Shown here piece by piece: positions 11,502-24,474 of a stretch of DNA of 64,000 bases (its first letter is position 1; every line of letters starts with the position of its first letter). The stretch covers positions 3,658,001-3,722,000 of the forward strand of contig NZ_OU963893.1 in the NCBI RefSeq assembly GCF_918797525.1, in the 5' to 3' direction. The DNA comes from an unidentified bacterial endosymbiont. GTDB lineage: Bacteria; Pseudomonadota; Gammaproteobacteria; Enterobacterales; Enterobacteriaceae. The position numbers and the translations under genes were made by a program. The notes beneath the pieces are model-generated. The model was not told the DNA's origin. It saw nothing but the letters and a program-made list of their open reading frames with translations, and searched no databases.

Positions 11502-13418
11502 TCAAATGGGGCGAATACTCTCTTCATCCAGATCGGCGTCAAAAAACCGACGCAGGGTCTGGATGTTGTTATCCGCTATAATTGACTCGCGCGCCTGCGC
11601 GAGCTTCTCTTCATAAATGGCCTGTCGCCACTCCAGTGGCGTGCGCACCGCCGGATTATCATCTTCAATGATAGTCAATTCAACCGGCCCCCCCTGTAAT
11701 GCGGCGAGCGCGTCAGCCAGCGCTTTTTGTGCGCCAGGAGAATTGAGATGCCGCTGCCCGGGGCGCAGATGTAAACGCACCTGTTTGCCGTCCTGCTCTT
11801 TCCACGCATTTAGCGCGACCTGCTCAACCAGCTTCGGCAGTTGCAGTTTACTGACCTCCGCGGCCCAGGCATCGCGTTCAATCGACTCTTCAGCGAGCTT
11901 CGCAGAAAGTTCCGCTGTTTTTTCATGCTGCAGCGCTTTTTTCAGCGCTTTCGGCGTGGCAACCTCAACCTTAACCTCTTCAATGAGGGTGGTTGCCTTC
12001 CAGCGGTAAGCCTCTTCTTTCACCGGGGCGTGATGATCAGGCGCGGACGGCGCAGGGCGCGACTGTACGCGCTCCGTTACCGAGGCCAGTCGTTCAAGCG
12101 CGGCGTTGTTCACCGGCCGCGCTCTTGCGGGCGCTGCCGGTTCATTCTTTTTTGGTTTGGTTGCTCCCTGGGCGCGTTGCAGCTGACTCCGTGCGGCAAG
12201 CACCGAACTGGTGGCATTCGACAGCGGCACGTTTTGCGACTGCTGCGGCGGCGTCTGCGGCGGCGACATTACTGCCGTCGGGGCTGCCGGGGCGAAAGAT
12301 TGCCGCGGCGCCTCCGGCTCGGGCAACGGCATTCGCGGGTGGAATGCCAGCGCGCGCAGCAAGGTCATTTCAACGCCCATGCGGCGGTCCGGTGCGAACG
12401 GTAATTCTTTACGGCCAATCAGCAGCGTCTGGTAGTAAAGCTGAACATCGGCAGGCGGTACGGTGCGGGCAAGTTCACGCATTCGCTGTTCAATCGCTGC
12501 CATATCGGTGCCCATGGCCGACGGAGAAAGCTGCAGCATCGCGACACGGTGCAGCAGGCTAAGCATCTCGACCAGCAGCGCTTCCCATTCCACGCCACGG
12601 GCGGCAGCCGCGTTGACCTGCGACATCACGCGTTCACCGTTAGCGGCAATCATCGCCTCGATTAGGGACAGCGCCTGATCGTCGTCCAGCGTGCCGAGCA
12701 TGGAACTGACCGCGTCGGTGGAGAGTTTGCCGTCACCGCTGGCAATGGCCTGATCGGTCAGGCTCAGCGCATCGCGCAGGCTACCGTCAGCCGCGCGCGC
12801 TAACAGTTGAAGGGCACGCGGTTCATGGGCAATCTTCTCTTCATCAAGAATATGTTCAAGCTGAGCGCGGATCTGTTCAACGTCCAGTGCCTTGAGATGG
12901 AACTGCAGGCAGCGCGAGAGAATAGTGACCGGCAGCTTTTGCGGATCGGTGGTCGCCAGCAAAAACTTCACATGCGCAGGCGGCTCTTCCAGGGTTTTCA
13001 GCAGGGCGTTGAAGCTATGGCGCGACAGCATGTGCACTTCATCGATCAGGTAGACCTTGAAGCGCCCACGCGCTGGCGCGTACTGGACGTTATCCAGCAG
13101 ATCGCGGGTATCTTCGACTTTGGTGCGCGAGGCGGCGTCGATTTCGATCAGATCGACAAAACGCCCTTGCTCTATCTCACGGCAGTTATCACATACGCCG
13201 CACGGCGTGGCGGTAACTCCGGTTTCGCAGTTAAGGCCTTTTGCCAGCAAACGGGCGATAGACGTTTTGCCGACGCCACGGGTGCCGGAAAAAAGGTAGG
13301 CGTGATGGATGCGACCTAGCGACAAGCCGTTCGCCAGGGCCGTCAGCACATGTTCCTGACCGACAACGTCAGCAAAGGTTTGGGGTCGCCATTTACGGGC
13401 TAACACCTGATAACTCAT
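11502..13418 (-). CDS. dnaX: DnaX, DNA polymerase III tau subunit (and gamma by frameshifting)
   Basis: Clamp-loader ATPase subunit of the replicative polymerase. From MSYQVLARKWRPQTF the product is 638 residues (tau); five codons upstream is an alternative ATG. Visible are Walker A GTRGVGKTS near residue 45, the four-Cys zinc module CETGVTATPCGVCDNC, the DExx-type LIDEVHML and the SRC motif in ILSRCLQF. The C-terminal third (Pro/Ala linker, then the polymerase alpha- and DnaB-binding domains) is specific to tau. A programmed -1 site inside the gene yields the short gamma form. First gene of the dnaX-ybaB-recR operon. Confidence 0.97.
   Translation of the reverse strand: MSYQVLARKWRPQTFADVVGQEHVLTALANGLSLGRIHHAYLFSGTRGVGKTSIARLLAKGLNCETGVTATPCGVCDNCREIEQGRFVDLIEIDAASRTKVEDTRDLLDNVQYAPARGRFKVYLIDEVHMLSRHSFNALLKTLEEPPAHVKFLLATTDPQKLPVTILSRCLQFHLKALDVEQIRAQLEHILDEEKIAHEPRALQLLARAADGSLRDALSLTDQAIASGDGKLSTDAVSSMLGTLDDDQALSLIEAMIAANGERVMSQVNAAAARGVEWEALLVEMLSLLHRVAMLQLSPSAMGTDMAAIEQRMRELARTVPPADVQLYYQTLLIGRKELPFAPDRRMGVEMTLLRALAFHPRMPLPEPEAPRQSFAPAAPTAVMSPPQTPPQQSQNVPLSNATSSVLAARSQLQRAQGATKPKKNEPAAPARARPVNNAALERLASVTERVQSRPAPSAPDHHAPVKEEAYRWKATTLIEEVKVEVATPKALKKALQHEKTAELSAKLAEESIERDAWAAEVSKLQLPKLVEQVALNAWKEQDGKQVRLHLRPGQRHLNSPGAQKALADALAALQGGPVELTIIEDDNPAVRTPLEWRQAIYEEKLAQARESIIADNNIQTLRRFFDADLDEESIRPI
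12142..12172 (-). other. dnaX programmed -1 frameshift signal (gamma subunit end)
   Basis: The slippery heptamer A AAA AAG lies at 12153-12147 on the minus strand, in the correct phase (CCA AAA AAG). Slippage by -1 is followed by GAA and then TGA at 12144-12142, giving a gamma product of about 425 residues. An internal Shine-Dalgarno-like AGGGAG lies 10 bases upstream of the heptamer, and a G+C-rich inverted repeat follows (CCGGCAGCGC ... GCGCGGCCGG). All three stimulatory elements of the E. coli dnaX signal are therefore present. Confidence 0.93.
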
Positions 13419-13467
13419 GGGCAGGCTCTGCAACGCTGGAAGGTGGATTTATAGAGGGGAATGCTAC

Positions 13468-13496
13468 CACAACCTCACCCATTGAGCGAGGTTGTG
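13468..13496 (-). terminator. Hairpin between apt and dnaX
   Basis: Arms CACAACCTC and GAGGTTGTG around a 10-12 base loop, just after the apt stop and before dnaX. There is no strong T tract, so it is possibly an attenuating hairpin. Confidence 0.45.
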
Positions 13497-13506
13497 AAAA
13501 CCGGGA

Positions 13507-14058
13507 TTAATGACCCGGGAAAGGGACCAGACTGTAGCTGGTAATACCCTGTTTTTCGAGACGCTGCTCGCCACCCAGATCGAACAAGTTGATGATGAAT
13601 GCCGCGTCGGTCACTTCACCACCCAGACGACGGATCAGCTTCACGGTTGCTTCGATAGTGCCGCCCGTTGCCAGCAGATCGTCCACCACCAGCACTTTAT
13701 CGCCTGGCGTGATGGCATCAACGTGGATTTCCAGCTGATCGGTGCCGTATTCCAGCTCGTAGCTCTCGGCGATGGTTTCGCGCGGCAGTTTGCGTGGCTT
13801 ACGCACCGGCACAAAACCCACGCCCATCGCCAGCGCAACCGGTGCGCCAAACAGAAAGCCACGGGCTTCGGTACCAACTACTTTAGTGATCCCGGCGTTT
13901 TTGTATCGCTCGACCAGCAGTTCAATGCTGAGCGCATACGCTTTCGGGTCTTCCAGCAAGCTGGTGACATCACGGAAAAGAATGCCAGGTTTCGGATAAT
14001 CCTGGATACTTTTGATGCTGTTTTTGAGATATTCAAGCTGCTGTGCAGTTGCGGTCAT
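13507..14058 (-). CDS. apt: Apt, adenine phosphoribosyltransferase
   Basis: Converts adenine and PRPP to AMP in purine salvage. Starting at [15 protein letters not shown] gives 183 residues, the E. coli length; the open frame extends 18 codons further upstream. The PRPP-binding motif [13 protein letters not shown] is intact, and [16 protein letters not shown] forms the substrate-side loop. Upstream of dnaX on the same strand. Confidence 0.97.
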   Translation of the reverse strand: MTATAQQLEYLKNSIKSIQDYPKPGILFRDVTSLLEDPKAYALSIELLVERYKNAGITKVVGTEARGFLFGAPVALAMGVGFVPVRKPRKLPRETIAESYELEYGTDQLEIHVDAITPGDKVLVVDDLLATGGTIEATVKLIRRLGGEVTDAAFIINLFDLGGEQRLEKQGITSYSLVPFPGH

Positions 14059-14209
14059 CGGTTTGTGCCTAAATGAAACAGTGTTACTCACAGTGCGCAA
14101 AGAGTCGATCAAGGCAACAATTGTTTAACCTTTAACCAGGCGCACCTGTGCTCGAAAACGGTCGAATTTACTGGCTGCGCACGATAATTGCAACAGCCTT
14201 TATAAGGCA

Positions 14210-14587
14210 TCAGTGCTTTTGTTGCTTTTCACCCACCACGGGGATCCGCCCCATAAAGATAAGCAGGCAGGTCAGGATCGCCAGCAGCAGGATGCGCACC
14301 CACATCATTTTCACCAGCCATAATGAAATGGCGAAGGTGATCAGTATCACGGCAATCGCCCGTGGTTTAGCGCCGGGCGGCATTGCCCGGTGTGTTTGCC
14401 AGTGACGCAGATAGCCGCCAAACCACGAGCGATATAGCAGCCAGTGGTGAAAACGCGGTGACGAGCGGGCAAAGCACCAGGCCGCCAGCAAGATAAACGG
14501 CGTCGTCGGCAACAGAGGTAAAACCACGCCCAGCGTGCCAAGCACTACCGCCAGCCAGCCAATGATGATTAAAATAGTACGCTGCAT
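14210..14587 (-). CDS. ybaN: YbaN, DUF454 inner-membrane protein
   Basis: 125-residue membrane protein with hydrophobic segments at about residues 3-40 and 77-115. The family signature LPTTPFILLAAWCFARSSPRFHHWL is followed by SWFGGYLRHW. Function is not established. Start taken at MQRTILIIIGW, matching the E. coli protein. Divergent from priC, with about 50 bases between the starts. Confidence 0.93.
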   Translation of the reverse strand: MQRTILIIIGWLAVVLGTLGVVLPLLPTTPFILLAAWCFARSSPRFHHWLLYRSWFGGYLRHWQTHRAMPPGAKPRAIAVILITFAISLWLVKMMWVRILLLAILTCLLIFMGRIPVVGEKQQKH

Positions 14588-14637
14588 AATGCGAATCTTT
14601 ATCAAACTGAACGGCTACTTTACCACTGGAGAGCGCA

Positions 14638-15165
14638 TTGAAAACAGACTTGCTTCTGGAGACACTGCAAAATCAGCTAACCGCACTGCGCGCGCAGGCT
14701 ACACCGCTGATGGGCCATGCCACCCTAAAACCGCGCTTTGACCGGCAGCGCTTTCGAACCCGCAGTACGCTAATCCGGGATTATCTTGCCGAGACGCAAA
14801 CGTATCTCGATGAACTGCGCCATGCCGTGGAGAATCACCAGCAGGAACAGGTGGTGTGGCTTGCAGAGCATCTCACGGAGCAAATCACCGCCCTGCACCG
14901 TGAAATTGCCGCCTGGCCGCTGCGCGTCTGGGACAGCCCATCACCGGGTCCTGGCAAATGGCAACGCAAACGGCTGGAGAATCAGGAGTTTGAACGCCGT
15001 CTGTTTGAGATGAAACGCGAGCGTGAAATGCGGCTTAACGCGGCAGAAACGCTTGAAGAACAACAATTATTGATGCGGGAAATTACTGCCCTTGAAGGGC
15101 GTATGGTCCGCTGCCGTCAGGCGCTGGAAGACATTGAACGCGTCATAGAACGCCTGACCCGCTAA
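14638..15165 (+). CDS. priC: PriC, primosomal replication protein N''
   Basis: Helps reload DnaB at stalled forks lacking a nascent leading strand. 175 residues, mostly charged helices, matching E. coli PriC along its length (WLAEHL, GKWQRKR, FERRL, RCRQALE). The start is an unusual TTG preceded by GGAGAG; no in-frame ATG lies near. ybaM follows after 14 bases and probably forms an operon with it. Confidence 0.93.
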   Translation: MKTDLLLETLQNQLTALRAQATPLMGHATLKPRFDRQRFRTRSTLIRDYLAETQTYLDELRHAVENHQQEQVVWLAEHLTEQITALHREIAAWPLRVWDSPSPGPGKWQRKRLENQEFERRLFEMKREREMRLNAAETLEEQQLLMREITALEGRMVRCRQALEDIERVIERLTR

Positions 15166-15179
15166 CTGGAGCCACACTG

Positions 15180-15338
15180 ATGTCGCTGGAAAATGCCCCC
15201 GATGAGGTCAAGCTGGCCGTCGATTTAATTATGCTGCTGGAAAATCATCAACTCCCGGCAGAAACGGTGCTGAAAGCGCTGGAGATTGTTAAGCGGGATT
15301 TTGAGGGAAAATTGCCCTCACCTCAGCGCTCTCCCTGA
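15180..15338 (+). CDS. ybaM: YbaM, small DUF2496 protein
   Basis: 52-residue protein beginning [20 protein letters not shown] and continuing ...[25 protein letters not shown], clearly the E. coli YbaM family (53 residues there). Function unknown. Downstream of priC with GGAGC as ribosome-binding site. The C-terminal PSPQRSP tail differs from E. coli and runs into G+C-rich sequence that resembles a degenerate REP hairpin. Confidence 0.9.
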   Translation: MSLENAPDEVKLAVDLIMLLENHQLPAETVLKALEIVKRDFEGKLPSPQRSP

Positions 15339-15358
15339 GGGGAAAACATCCGCAGATG

Positions 15359-18300
15359 TTAAGCGGGAGTGGGATCGTCACCTTTAATCTCGCGCTTCAC
15401 TTCCGTATGCTCTTCACCTTTCTCGTTTCGCAGGTGGACCTCAAGCTGGTTGAAGGCGATATTAATGTTGTTTTCACGGCATAAACGATCGATAGAACGA
15501 TTCAGCTCATCCACGGTATAGCTGCGATCGCGCAGTTCACGCACGTATAAACGTAGCTCGTGATCCAGCGTGCTCGGGCCAAAAGTCGTGAAGAATACTG
15601 ATGGCGCGGGATCGTGCATCACTTTTGGATGCTCGGCCGCCGCCTGCAACAACACCTCTTTGACCTTATCCAGATCCGAACCATAGGCCACGCCAAGGCG
15701 GATCACGACGCGCGTCACCGTGTCGGAAAGCGACCAGTTGATCAAACGCTCGGTCACGAACGCTTTGTTCGGAATGATCACCTCTTTACGGTCAAAATCC
15801 GTAATCGTGGTGGCGCGAATACGGATCTTGCTGACGGAACCGGAGAAAGTGCCGATGGTGACGGTATCGCCAATACGTACCGGACGTTCAAACAGGATGA
15901 TCAGACCAGAAACAAAGTTACCGAAGATCTCCTGCAAACCAAAACCAAGACCGACGGAGAGCGCGGCCGCCAGCCACTGCAGTTTGTCCCACGACACGCC
16001 AAGCGAACCAAATATGACCATCGCGCCAACGATAATGATCACGTAGTTCAGGATAGTAGTGATGGCATAAGATGCCCCCTGACGCAGCTTGAGACGCGAC
16101 AGCACCAGCACTTCCAGCAGGCCCGGCAGGTTGCGGATCAGCGCCCAGGCCACCACCAGCGAAACCAGCGCAAAGAGCAGACTGCCCATGGTCACGCTTT
16201 TCATGACCGTCACCCCGGCCTCGGTACCGTTGTAATGCCATAGCGTAATGCTATCAAGATAGGCAAATACGGTGATCAGATCGGACCAAATCGCCCAGAA
16301 CATCACCCCGAACAGCGCCACCATCACCAGCATGGTGATACGCAGCGTCTGCTGGTTAACCTGCTCCAGGGCGATAGTGGGTTCTTCCTGCGGTTCCGCC
16401 CCCTCTGCGCCCTCTTTCGCCTGATGCTGACGGCGTGCAATCGCGCGGCGCCAGGCGATACGCCGGGCGGCCACGCTCAGGCCGCGCAGCACCGTCTGGT
16501 AAAGCAGGTTCCAGACAATTACCAGATAGACGGTTTCTATCCAGCGTCCGGAGAGGCGCAGCGTGGTATAGAAGTATCCCGTCGCCGTGAGCACCATCAG
16601 CCCCAGAGGAATCAGCCCCAGTACCGTCACGGTGACCAGACGAATGTTATGGGACTCTTTGTCGCGCCAGCTATCGAAGCACATGGGCCACATCAGGGCG
16701 GCAATCAGCAGCAGGTTCAGCATAATGACCAGCTGTCCCAGCACGTCATCCATCAGATGCAGCGGGGAAAGCTCGGCAACGACCGACCAGAAGTGCAGCG
16801 GCAGGAGCGCCAGGCTGATACGCACAATCTGGCGGCGCCAGTGGCTGGTCAGTTGTTCAGGCATAGTGAAATGACGCACCGCAACGCCGTCTTTCTCCAG
16901 CACTTTCCAGCTCACGCCAAACACCAGCCAAAACAGCGCCAGCTTCTTGCTAAAAGCCCACAGCAGATCGCTGATATTCAGCTGCATGGTGAGCAAAATG
17001 AGCCCGGCGGCCAGAATCAGCAGACACACCGGCAGCGCGCGGATCAGGTCAATCAGAATCGCTTTTGGCGTGTGAAGCTGGCTGTCGTTACGCAATTGCC
17101 CGACGTCACCCGCCAGCTTCGCCTGGTAATTTTTTAGCCAGCCGAGACGCCAGCGAATTAAGCCGGCAATCAGCAGCAGCGGCAACCCCGCGAGGAAGGC
17201 AATCATCACCGCGGGCCAGGCTTTTTCCCAGTTAACGGTGATTTTGATGCTCTTAATTTGGGCCTTCAGCGTTTCAGGGAAGGATTTAATCCAGTCCCAG
17301 TCCATCGGTTTATTGCTGTTCACCCAGAAAATTTGCTGGGTCAGGATCCCCTGCAAACTCTGGGAGACGCTGACTAACTGCTGTTGATTAATTTGCAGGT
17401 TAATCGCCATCATCAGCTGGTTGCCGAGCTGTTTATTGAGTTGGTCGAGCAGCTCGCGGCGCATATCTACCACCTGCAGCAGCGCGTCGTGAACGTCGTT
17501 GTTCACGTCGCTGGAATGGCCTTCTTCTACTTTGGCAACGAAGCTATCGGTCTGGAAAAGTGCGTCACGCTGTTGGTTGACATCAAATTGCTCGAGACGT
17601 AAATCAGCGATGCGGTTGGTCATGTCCTCAAGTTCATCGGCGGACGGCAGCGTCTGCTGCTGCTGGTAAAGAATGCGCGACAGCAGGAGGCTGCCCTTGA
17701 GGACCGCAATCTGTTCTTTGATGTTGCGCTCGGCCTGCAGCGCGCGATCCAGCCAGTTTTTCACTTTAATATTTTGCTGAACCAGCGTGTTACCGCTTTC
17801 GGTCGCCTGAATCAGGCGCTGGCTCAGTTGATGGTTAACCTCCAGCTCCTGCTGCACCAGCGGGTTAGACTGTATACGGGCGGTTTCGTCAGGCGTTACC
17901 GCTTCCTTGGCGGTCTTCTCAGTCAATGTCAGGCGCTTACTGTTTACGGCTTCCTGCAATAGCTGTAGCTGATGCTCCAGGCGATTAATGTTCGCCGTGA
18001 CGTAGTCACGCTGTTTTTGCAGCGTATCCTGCAGCACCGTGTTCCCTTCCAGGCTCTTACGCTGCTGTTCAATTTGCGCATTAAGCAGCGATTGCTGGAC
18101 TAAGAGTAACGTTTGCTGTGTCGGGCGTAGCGCCCCGTCACCGACCGACGTCCCGTTAAGACTGTTACGGATCTCCTGTAGTTGCTGAGACGCAGTGTAC
18201 ATGGCGTTTTGCACTCGCTCAGGCTGGGTTTGCAAGGAGACAAGCTGACTGTTGTAGGTCGCCAGATCGGACTGGGCGGTTTGTAAGTCGTCCAGCAGTT

Positions 18301-18706
18301 GCGCGACCCGCGACTCCAACTGACGCAGTGAAAGCGTGGCGAGCGTTTTGCGCGTTTCGTCATCGTTATCGACGTCGCTCAGGGCATTCAGGGAAACCGT
18401 TGCCTTACGCATGTTCTCCGGAGCCTGCGCGACCTTCTGGCGAAGCTGCGCAGTTTCGGCTTTTGTACGCTCGATTTTATCAATCGACTCCAGCATTTGG
18501 GTGAGATCCTGCTGGATGAGTTTATCCTGAGCAGAGAGATCTTTTTGTTTGTTCAGGGTGTCGAGTTGCGACTGAATATCGGCACGCGATGGGATATCAT
18601 TGCTGTTATCGGCGCGGGCCCAGGAAAGCGGTGCTGTCGCAAAGAAAAACAGCGTCGCAAAAAGAAATGCAAGAACAGGATGTTGCGAGCGATTGGTGTG
18701 CAGCAT
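15359..18706 (-). CDS. mscK: MscK (KefA), potassium-dependent mechanosensitive channel
   Basis: Large MscS-superfamily channel that releases solutes on osmotic downshock and is gated also by external K+. From MLHTNRSQHPVLAFLFATLF the product is 1115 residues with a signal peptide, a long periplasmic coiled-coil/helical domain to about residue 480, about 11 membrane helices, and the C-terminal MscS pore (GVSWDKLQWLAAALSVGLGFG, then the conserved FERPVRIGDTV beta-domain). A GTG at 18760, preceded by AGGAG, would add 18 residues and is a credible alternative start because the ATG chosen has no obvious ribosome site. Followed by the convergent priC-ybaM. Confidence 0.95.
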   Translation of the reverse strand: MLHTNRSQHPVLAFLFATLFFFATAPLSWARADNSNDIPSRADIQSQLDTLNKQKDLSAQDKLIQQDLTQMLESIDKIERTKAETAQLRQKVAQAPENMRKATVSLNALSDVDNDDETRKTLATLSLRQLESRVAQLLDDLQTAQSDLATYNSQLVSLQTQPERVQNAMYTASQQLQEIRNSLNGTSVGDGALRPTQQTLLLVQQSLLNAQIEQQRKSLEGNTVLQDTLQKQRDYVTANINRLEHQLQLLQEAVNSKRLTLTEKTAKEAVTPDETARIQSNPLVQQELEVNHQLSQRLIQATESGNTLVQQNIKVKNWLDRALQAERNIKEQIAVLKGSLLLSRILYQQQQTLPSADELEDMTNRIADLRLEQFDVNQQRDALFQTDSFVAKVEEGHSSDVNNDVHDALLQVVDMRRELLDQLNKQLGNQLMMAINLQINQQQLVSVSQSLQGILTQQIFWVNSNKPMDWDWIKSFPETLKAQIKSIKITVNWEKAWPAVMIAFLAGLPLLLIAGLIRWRLGWLKNYQAKLAGDVGQLRNDSQLHTPKAILIDLIRALPVCLLILAAGLILLTMQLNISDLLWAFSKKLALFWLVFGVSWKVLEKDGVAVRHFTMPEQLTSHWRRQIVRISLALLPLHFWSVVAELSPLHLMDDVLGQLVIMLNLLLIAALMWPMCFDSWRDKESHNIRLVTVTVLGLIPLGLMVLTATGYFYTTLRLSGRWIETVYLVIVWNLLYQTVLRGLSVAARRIAWRRAIARRQHQAKEGAEGAEPQEEPTIALEQVNQQTLRITMLVMVALFGVMFWAIWSDLITVFAYLDSITLWHYNGTEAGVTVMKSVTMGSLLFALVSLVVAWALIRNLPGLLEVLVLSRLKLRQGASYAITTILNYVIIIVGAMVIFGSLGVSWDKLQWLAAALSVGLGFGLQEIFGNFVSGLIILFERPVRIGDTVTIGTFSGSVSKIRIRATTITDFDRKEVIIPNKAFVTERLINWSLSDTVTRVVIRLGVAYGSDLDKVKEVLLQAAAEHPKVMHDPAPSVFFTTFGPSTLDHELRLYVRELRDRSYTVDELNRSIDRLCRENNINIAFNQLEVHLRNEKGEEHTEVKREIKGDDPTPA

Positions 18707-18788
18707 AGTCGTGAATGATGTCAGAAGATGACCGAAAATAGTCGGCGTGCAGAATATCACGCTCTCCTGAAGCAGAATAGCGGCAACG

Positions 18789-19457
18789 TTAACCTTCGGG
18801 AGAATTCCTGGCGGGGCTCAACACCTCTTCGCGAAGCGTCGGGCAGAACTGACACATCTCCAGGAAAATAGCGACATAGCTACGCGCTTCCTGTTTGAGA
18901 TCAAAAGATTGCGGTGCGAAAAGCCAGTTTTCCATTAGCCCTGATATATAGCTTCGCATCAGGATCGCCGCCCGTCGGGTGAGTAAATTTGCCGGTAACA
19001 TGTTGGCCTGCATACACTGGGACAGCGTCTGTTCGATGCGATCATAACTCTCCAGACACAGGCTACGTTGTGCCTGCTGGACGACAGCCATCTCCCCCAC
19101 AAACTCACATTTATGGAAAATAATCTCCATCATTAGCCTGCGGCGTTCTTCAATTACCGTTGCTTCAAGGATATATACTAATATTTCTCTTAATACTGAG
19201 AGTGGATCGTCAGGGAATTTTGCCCGATACTCATTCTCAAGATCGCTAATGCTGGACTCTGAGAGTTGCCAGATTTCGCTAAACAGATCTGACTTGTCTT
19301 TAAAATGCCAGTAAATCGCTCCCCGCGTGACGCCCGCGGCCTGAGCAATCTGCGCCAGCGAGGTCGACGAAACGCCCTGCTGAGAAAACAAACGCATTGC
19401 CACATCCAGGATGTGTTGTCGGGTTTCCAGCGCTTGTTGTTTGGTTTTTCGTGCCAT
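18789..19457 (-). CDS. acrR: AcrR, TetR-family repressor of acrAB
   Basis: Represses acrAB and its own gene and releases DNA on binding drugs. The 222-residue protein has the TetR helix-turn-helix in the first 50 residues ([17 protein letters not shown] ... [18 protein letters not shown]) and the ligand-binding domain thereafter. The C-terminal tail is slightly longer than the 215-residue E. coli protein. Divergent from acrA with the operator palindrome in the 141-base gap. Confidence 0.97.
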   Translation of the reverse strand: MARKTKQQALETRQHILDVAMRLFSQQGVSSTSLAQIAQAAGVTRGAIYWHFKDKSDLFSEIWQLSESSISDLENEYRAKFPDDPLSVLREILVYILEATVIEERRRLMMEIIFHKCEFVGEMAVVQQAQRSLCLESYDRIEQTLSQCMQANMLPANLLTRRAAILMRSYISGLMENWLFAPQSFDLKQEARSYVAIFLEMCQFCPTLREEVLSPARNSPEG

Positions 19458-19485
19458 ACGTCAGTGAATTTACAGGAGTCAGATT

Positions 19486-19509
19486 TACATACATTTATGA
19501 ATGTATGTA
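19486..19509. promoter_or_regulatory. AcrR operator palindrome
   Basis: 24-bp inverted repeat with arms TACATACATT and AATGTATGTA around TATG, in the acrR-acrA gap. It differs by one central base from the E. coli AcrR operator. Confidence 0.92.
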
Positions 19510-19598
19510 CCATAGCATGACGATAATATAAACGCAGCAATGGGTTTTTAGACTCAGGACCCTTGATCAATTTGAAATCGGACACTCGAGGTTTACAT

Positions 19599-20792
19599 AT
19601 GAACAAAAACAGAGGGTTAACGCCTCTGGCGGTCGTTCTGATGCTCTCAGGCAGCTTAGCGCTTACAGGATGTGACGACAAACAGGCTCAACAACAAGCG
19701 CAACAGGCACCCGAAGTGGGTGTCGTGACGCTGAAGTCCGAACCCCTACAGATGACAACAGAACTGCCAGGCCGCACCAGCGCATACCGTATCGCGGAAG
19801 TTCGTCCTCAGGTAAATGGCATCATCCTGAAACGTAACTTCACCGAAGGCGGTGATGTGAAAGCGGGTGAGTCTCTGTATCAGATTGATCCAGCCACCTA
19901 TCAGGCCTCGTTTGAAAGCGCGAAAGGCGATCTGGCAAAAGCAGAAGCGGCTGCCAAAATTTCCCAGCTAACACTGAACCGCTATAAAAAACTGCTTGGC
20001 ACCCAGTACATCAGCCAACAGGACTACGATACAGCCCTGGCTGATGCGCAGCAGACCAGCGCAGCCGTCGTTGCAGCAAAAGCCGCGGTTGAGACGGCAC
20101 GCATTAACCTGGCTTATACCAAAGTGACCTCCCCTATCAGCGGTCGCATTGGTAAATCTTCCGTGACGGAAGGGGCTTTGGTGCAAAACGGACAAACCAC
20201 CGCGCTGGCTACCGTGCAGCAGCTTGATCCGATCTACGTTGACGTCACTCAGTCCAGTAACGATTACCTGCGCCTGAAACAAGAGCTGGCAAACGGCACC
20301 CTGAAACAGGAAAACGGCAAGGCTAAAGTGGAGCTTGTGACCAACGACGGTATTAAGTTCCCGCAGACAGGCACCCTGGAATTTTCTGATGTGACAGTCG
20401 ATCAGACCACCGGTTCCATCACCCTGCGTGCGATCTTCCCAAACCCGGATAAAAATCTGCTGCCAGGAATGTTCGTTCGCGCACGTCTGGAAGAAGGGAC
20501 CAACCCAACCGCCATTCTGGTGCCTCAACAGGGCGTAACCCGAACACCGCGTGGCGATGCGAGCGCGCTGGTTGTCGGTGCCGATGAAAAAGTCGAAACC
20601 CGCAATATTACCGCCACTCAGGCGATTGGCGACAAATGGCTGGTGACGGAAGGTCTGAAAGATGGCGATCGCGTGATTATCACTGGTTTGCAAAAAGTTC
20701 GTCCTGGCGCGCAGGTAAAAGCACAGGAAGTGAAATCTGACGAGAAACAACAAGCTTCGGCCGCAGGCCAGTCAGAACAAACCAAGTCTTAA
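19599..20792 (+). CDS. acrA: AcrA, periplasmic adaptor of the AcrAB-TolC pump
   Basis: Membrane fusion protein joining AcrB to TolC. The 397-residue product starts at MNKNRGLTPLAVV, preceded by CGAGG; a frame extension of 12 codons is unlikely. The lipobox LTGC puts the acylated Cys at residue 25. A split lipoyl domain, a long helical hairpin (about 95-170) and the beta-barrel domain follow. acrB begins 22 bases after its stop, with AGGAG between them. Confidence 0.98.
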   Translation: MNKNRGLTPLAVVLMLSGSLALTGCDDKQAQQQAQQAPEVGVVTLKSEPLQMTTELPGRTSAYRIAEVRPQVNGIILKRNFTEGGDVKAGESLYQIDPATYQASFESAKGDLAKAEAAAKISQLTLNRYKKLLGTQYISQQDYDTALADAQQTSAAVVAAKAAVETARINLAYTKVTSPISGRIGKSSVTEGALVQNGQTTALATVQQLDPIYVDVTQSSNDYLRLKQELANGTLKQENGKAKVELVTNDGIKFPQTGTLEFSDVTVDQTTGSITLRAIFPNPDKNLLPGMFVRARLEEGTNPTAILVPQQGVTRTPRGDASALVVGADEKVETRNITATQAIGDKWLVTEGLKDGDRVIITGLQKVRPGAQVKAQEVKSDEKQQASAAGQSEQTKS

Positions 20793-20811
20793 CTTAAACA
20801 GGAGCCGTTAA

Positions 20812-23962
<3,151 letters not shown>

Positions 23963-23981
23963 TACCGGTTTCACATCATAC

Positions 23982-24004
23982 AAAGGCCGCATAAGCGGCC
24001 TTTT
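23982..24004 (+). terminator. acrAB terminator
   Basis: Perfect 9-bp stem AAAGGCCGC / GCGGCCTTT with loop ATAA, then a short T run, 20 bases after the restored acrB stop. Confidence 0.8.
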
Positions 24005-24474
24005 ACAATCCTGAGAAGAGTCATAAATTACGCTTATTGTCGTTCTATTTATTTTATGCTTTCTCCGTAAGACATATCATAAATACGCTAGAAATGACTC
24101 GACGAAGTTAAGTCATTTTTAATTTCATATCGGCGCGTAAATATTAGGAATATTCCTAACAACTGAGGCTGGATTGCGATAGTTCCGCAAACAGACTTCA
24201 TTTGAAGGCGCAACTTAACTCAATGAAACGTAAGGAAGCCGTAAAAACACAAGGATAAGTTTAGATAAAAATGTCTTACTCAGAATGTGCATTTGCTTGG
24301 ACGATCGCAGCATGGCATGTTATTTGTAATTTTTCGTAATAGCGCGATGAAATCTTGATCAGAGTGGCTTATAGTTAGAGTTATCAGGAACACAGCACCC
24401 GTGGGCTAAGTTTGTTGTATCCATCCCGACACAGATGTTCGGTGAGTAAAAAATCACTCAAAAGGGGATGCGCT
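24005..24474. other. Long intergenic region between acrB and tomB
   Basis: About 470 A+T-rich bases with no convincing gene. It contains a hairpin AAATGACT/AGTCATTT at 24092-24118 followed by TTTT-rich sequence, which could be a second terminator, and must carry the tomB-hha promoter. No known small RNA was recognised. Confidence 0.5.

Noticed and set aside
19968..20753. 261-codon frame antisense to acrA
   Set aside because: Antisense shadow; no start context, composition atypical.
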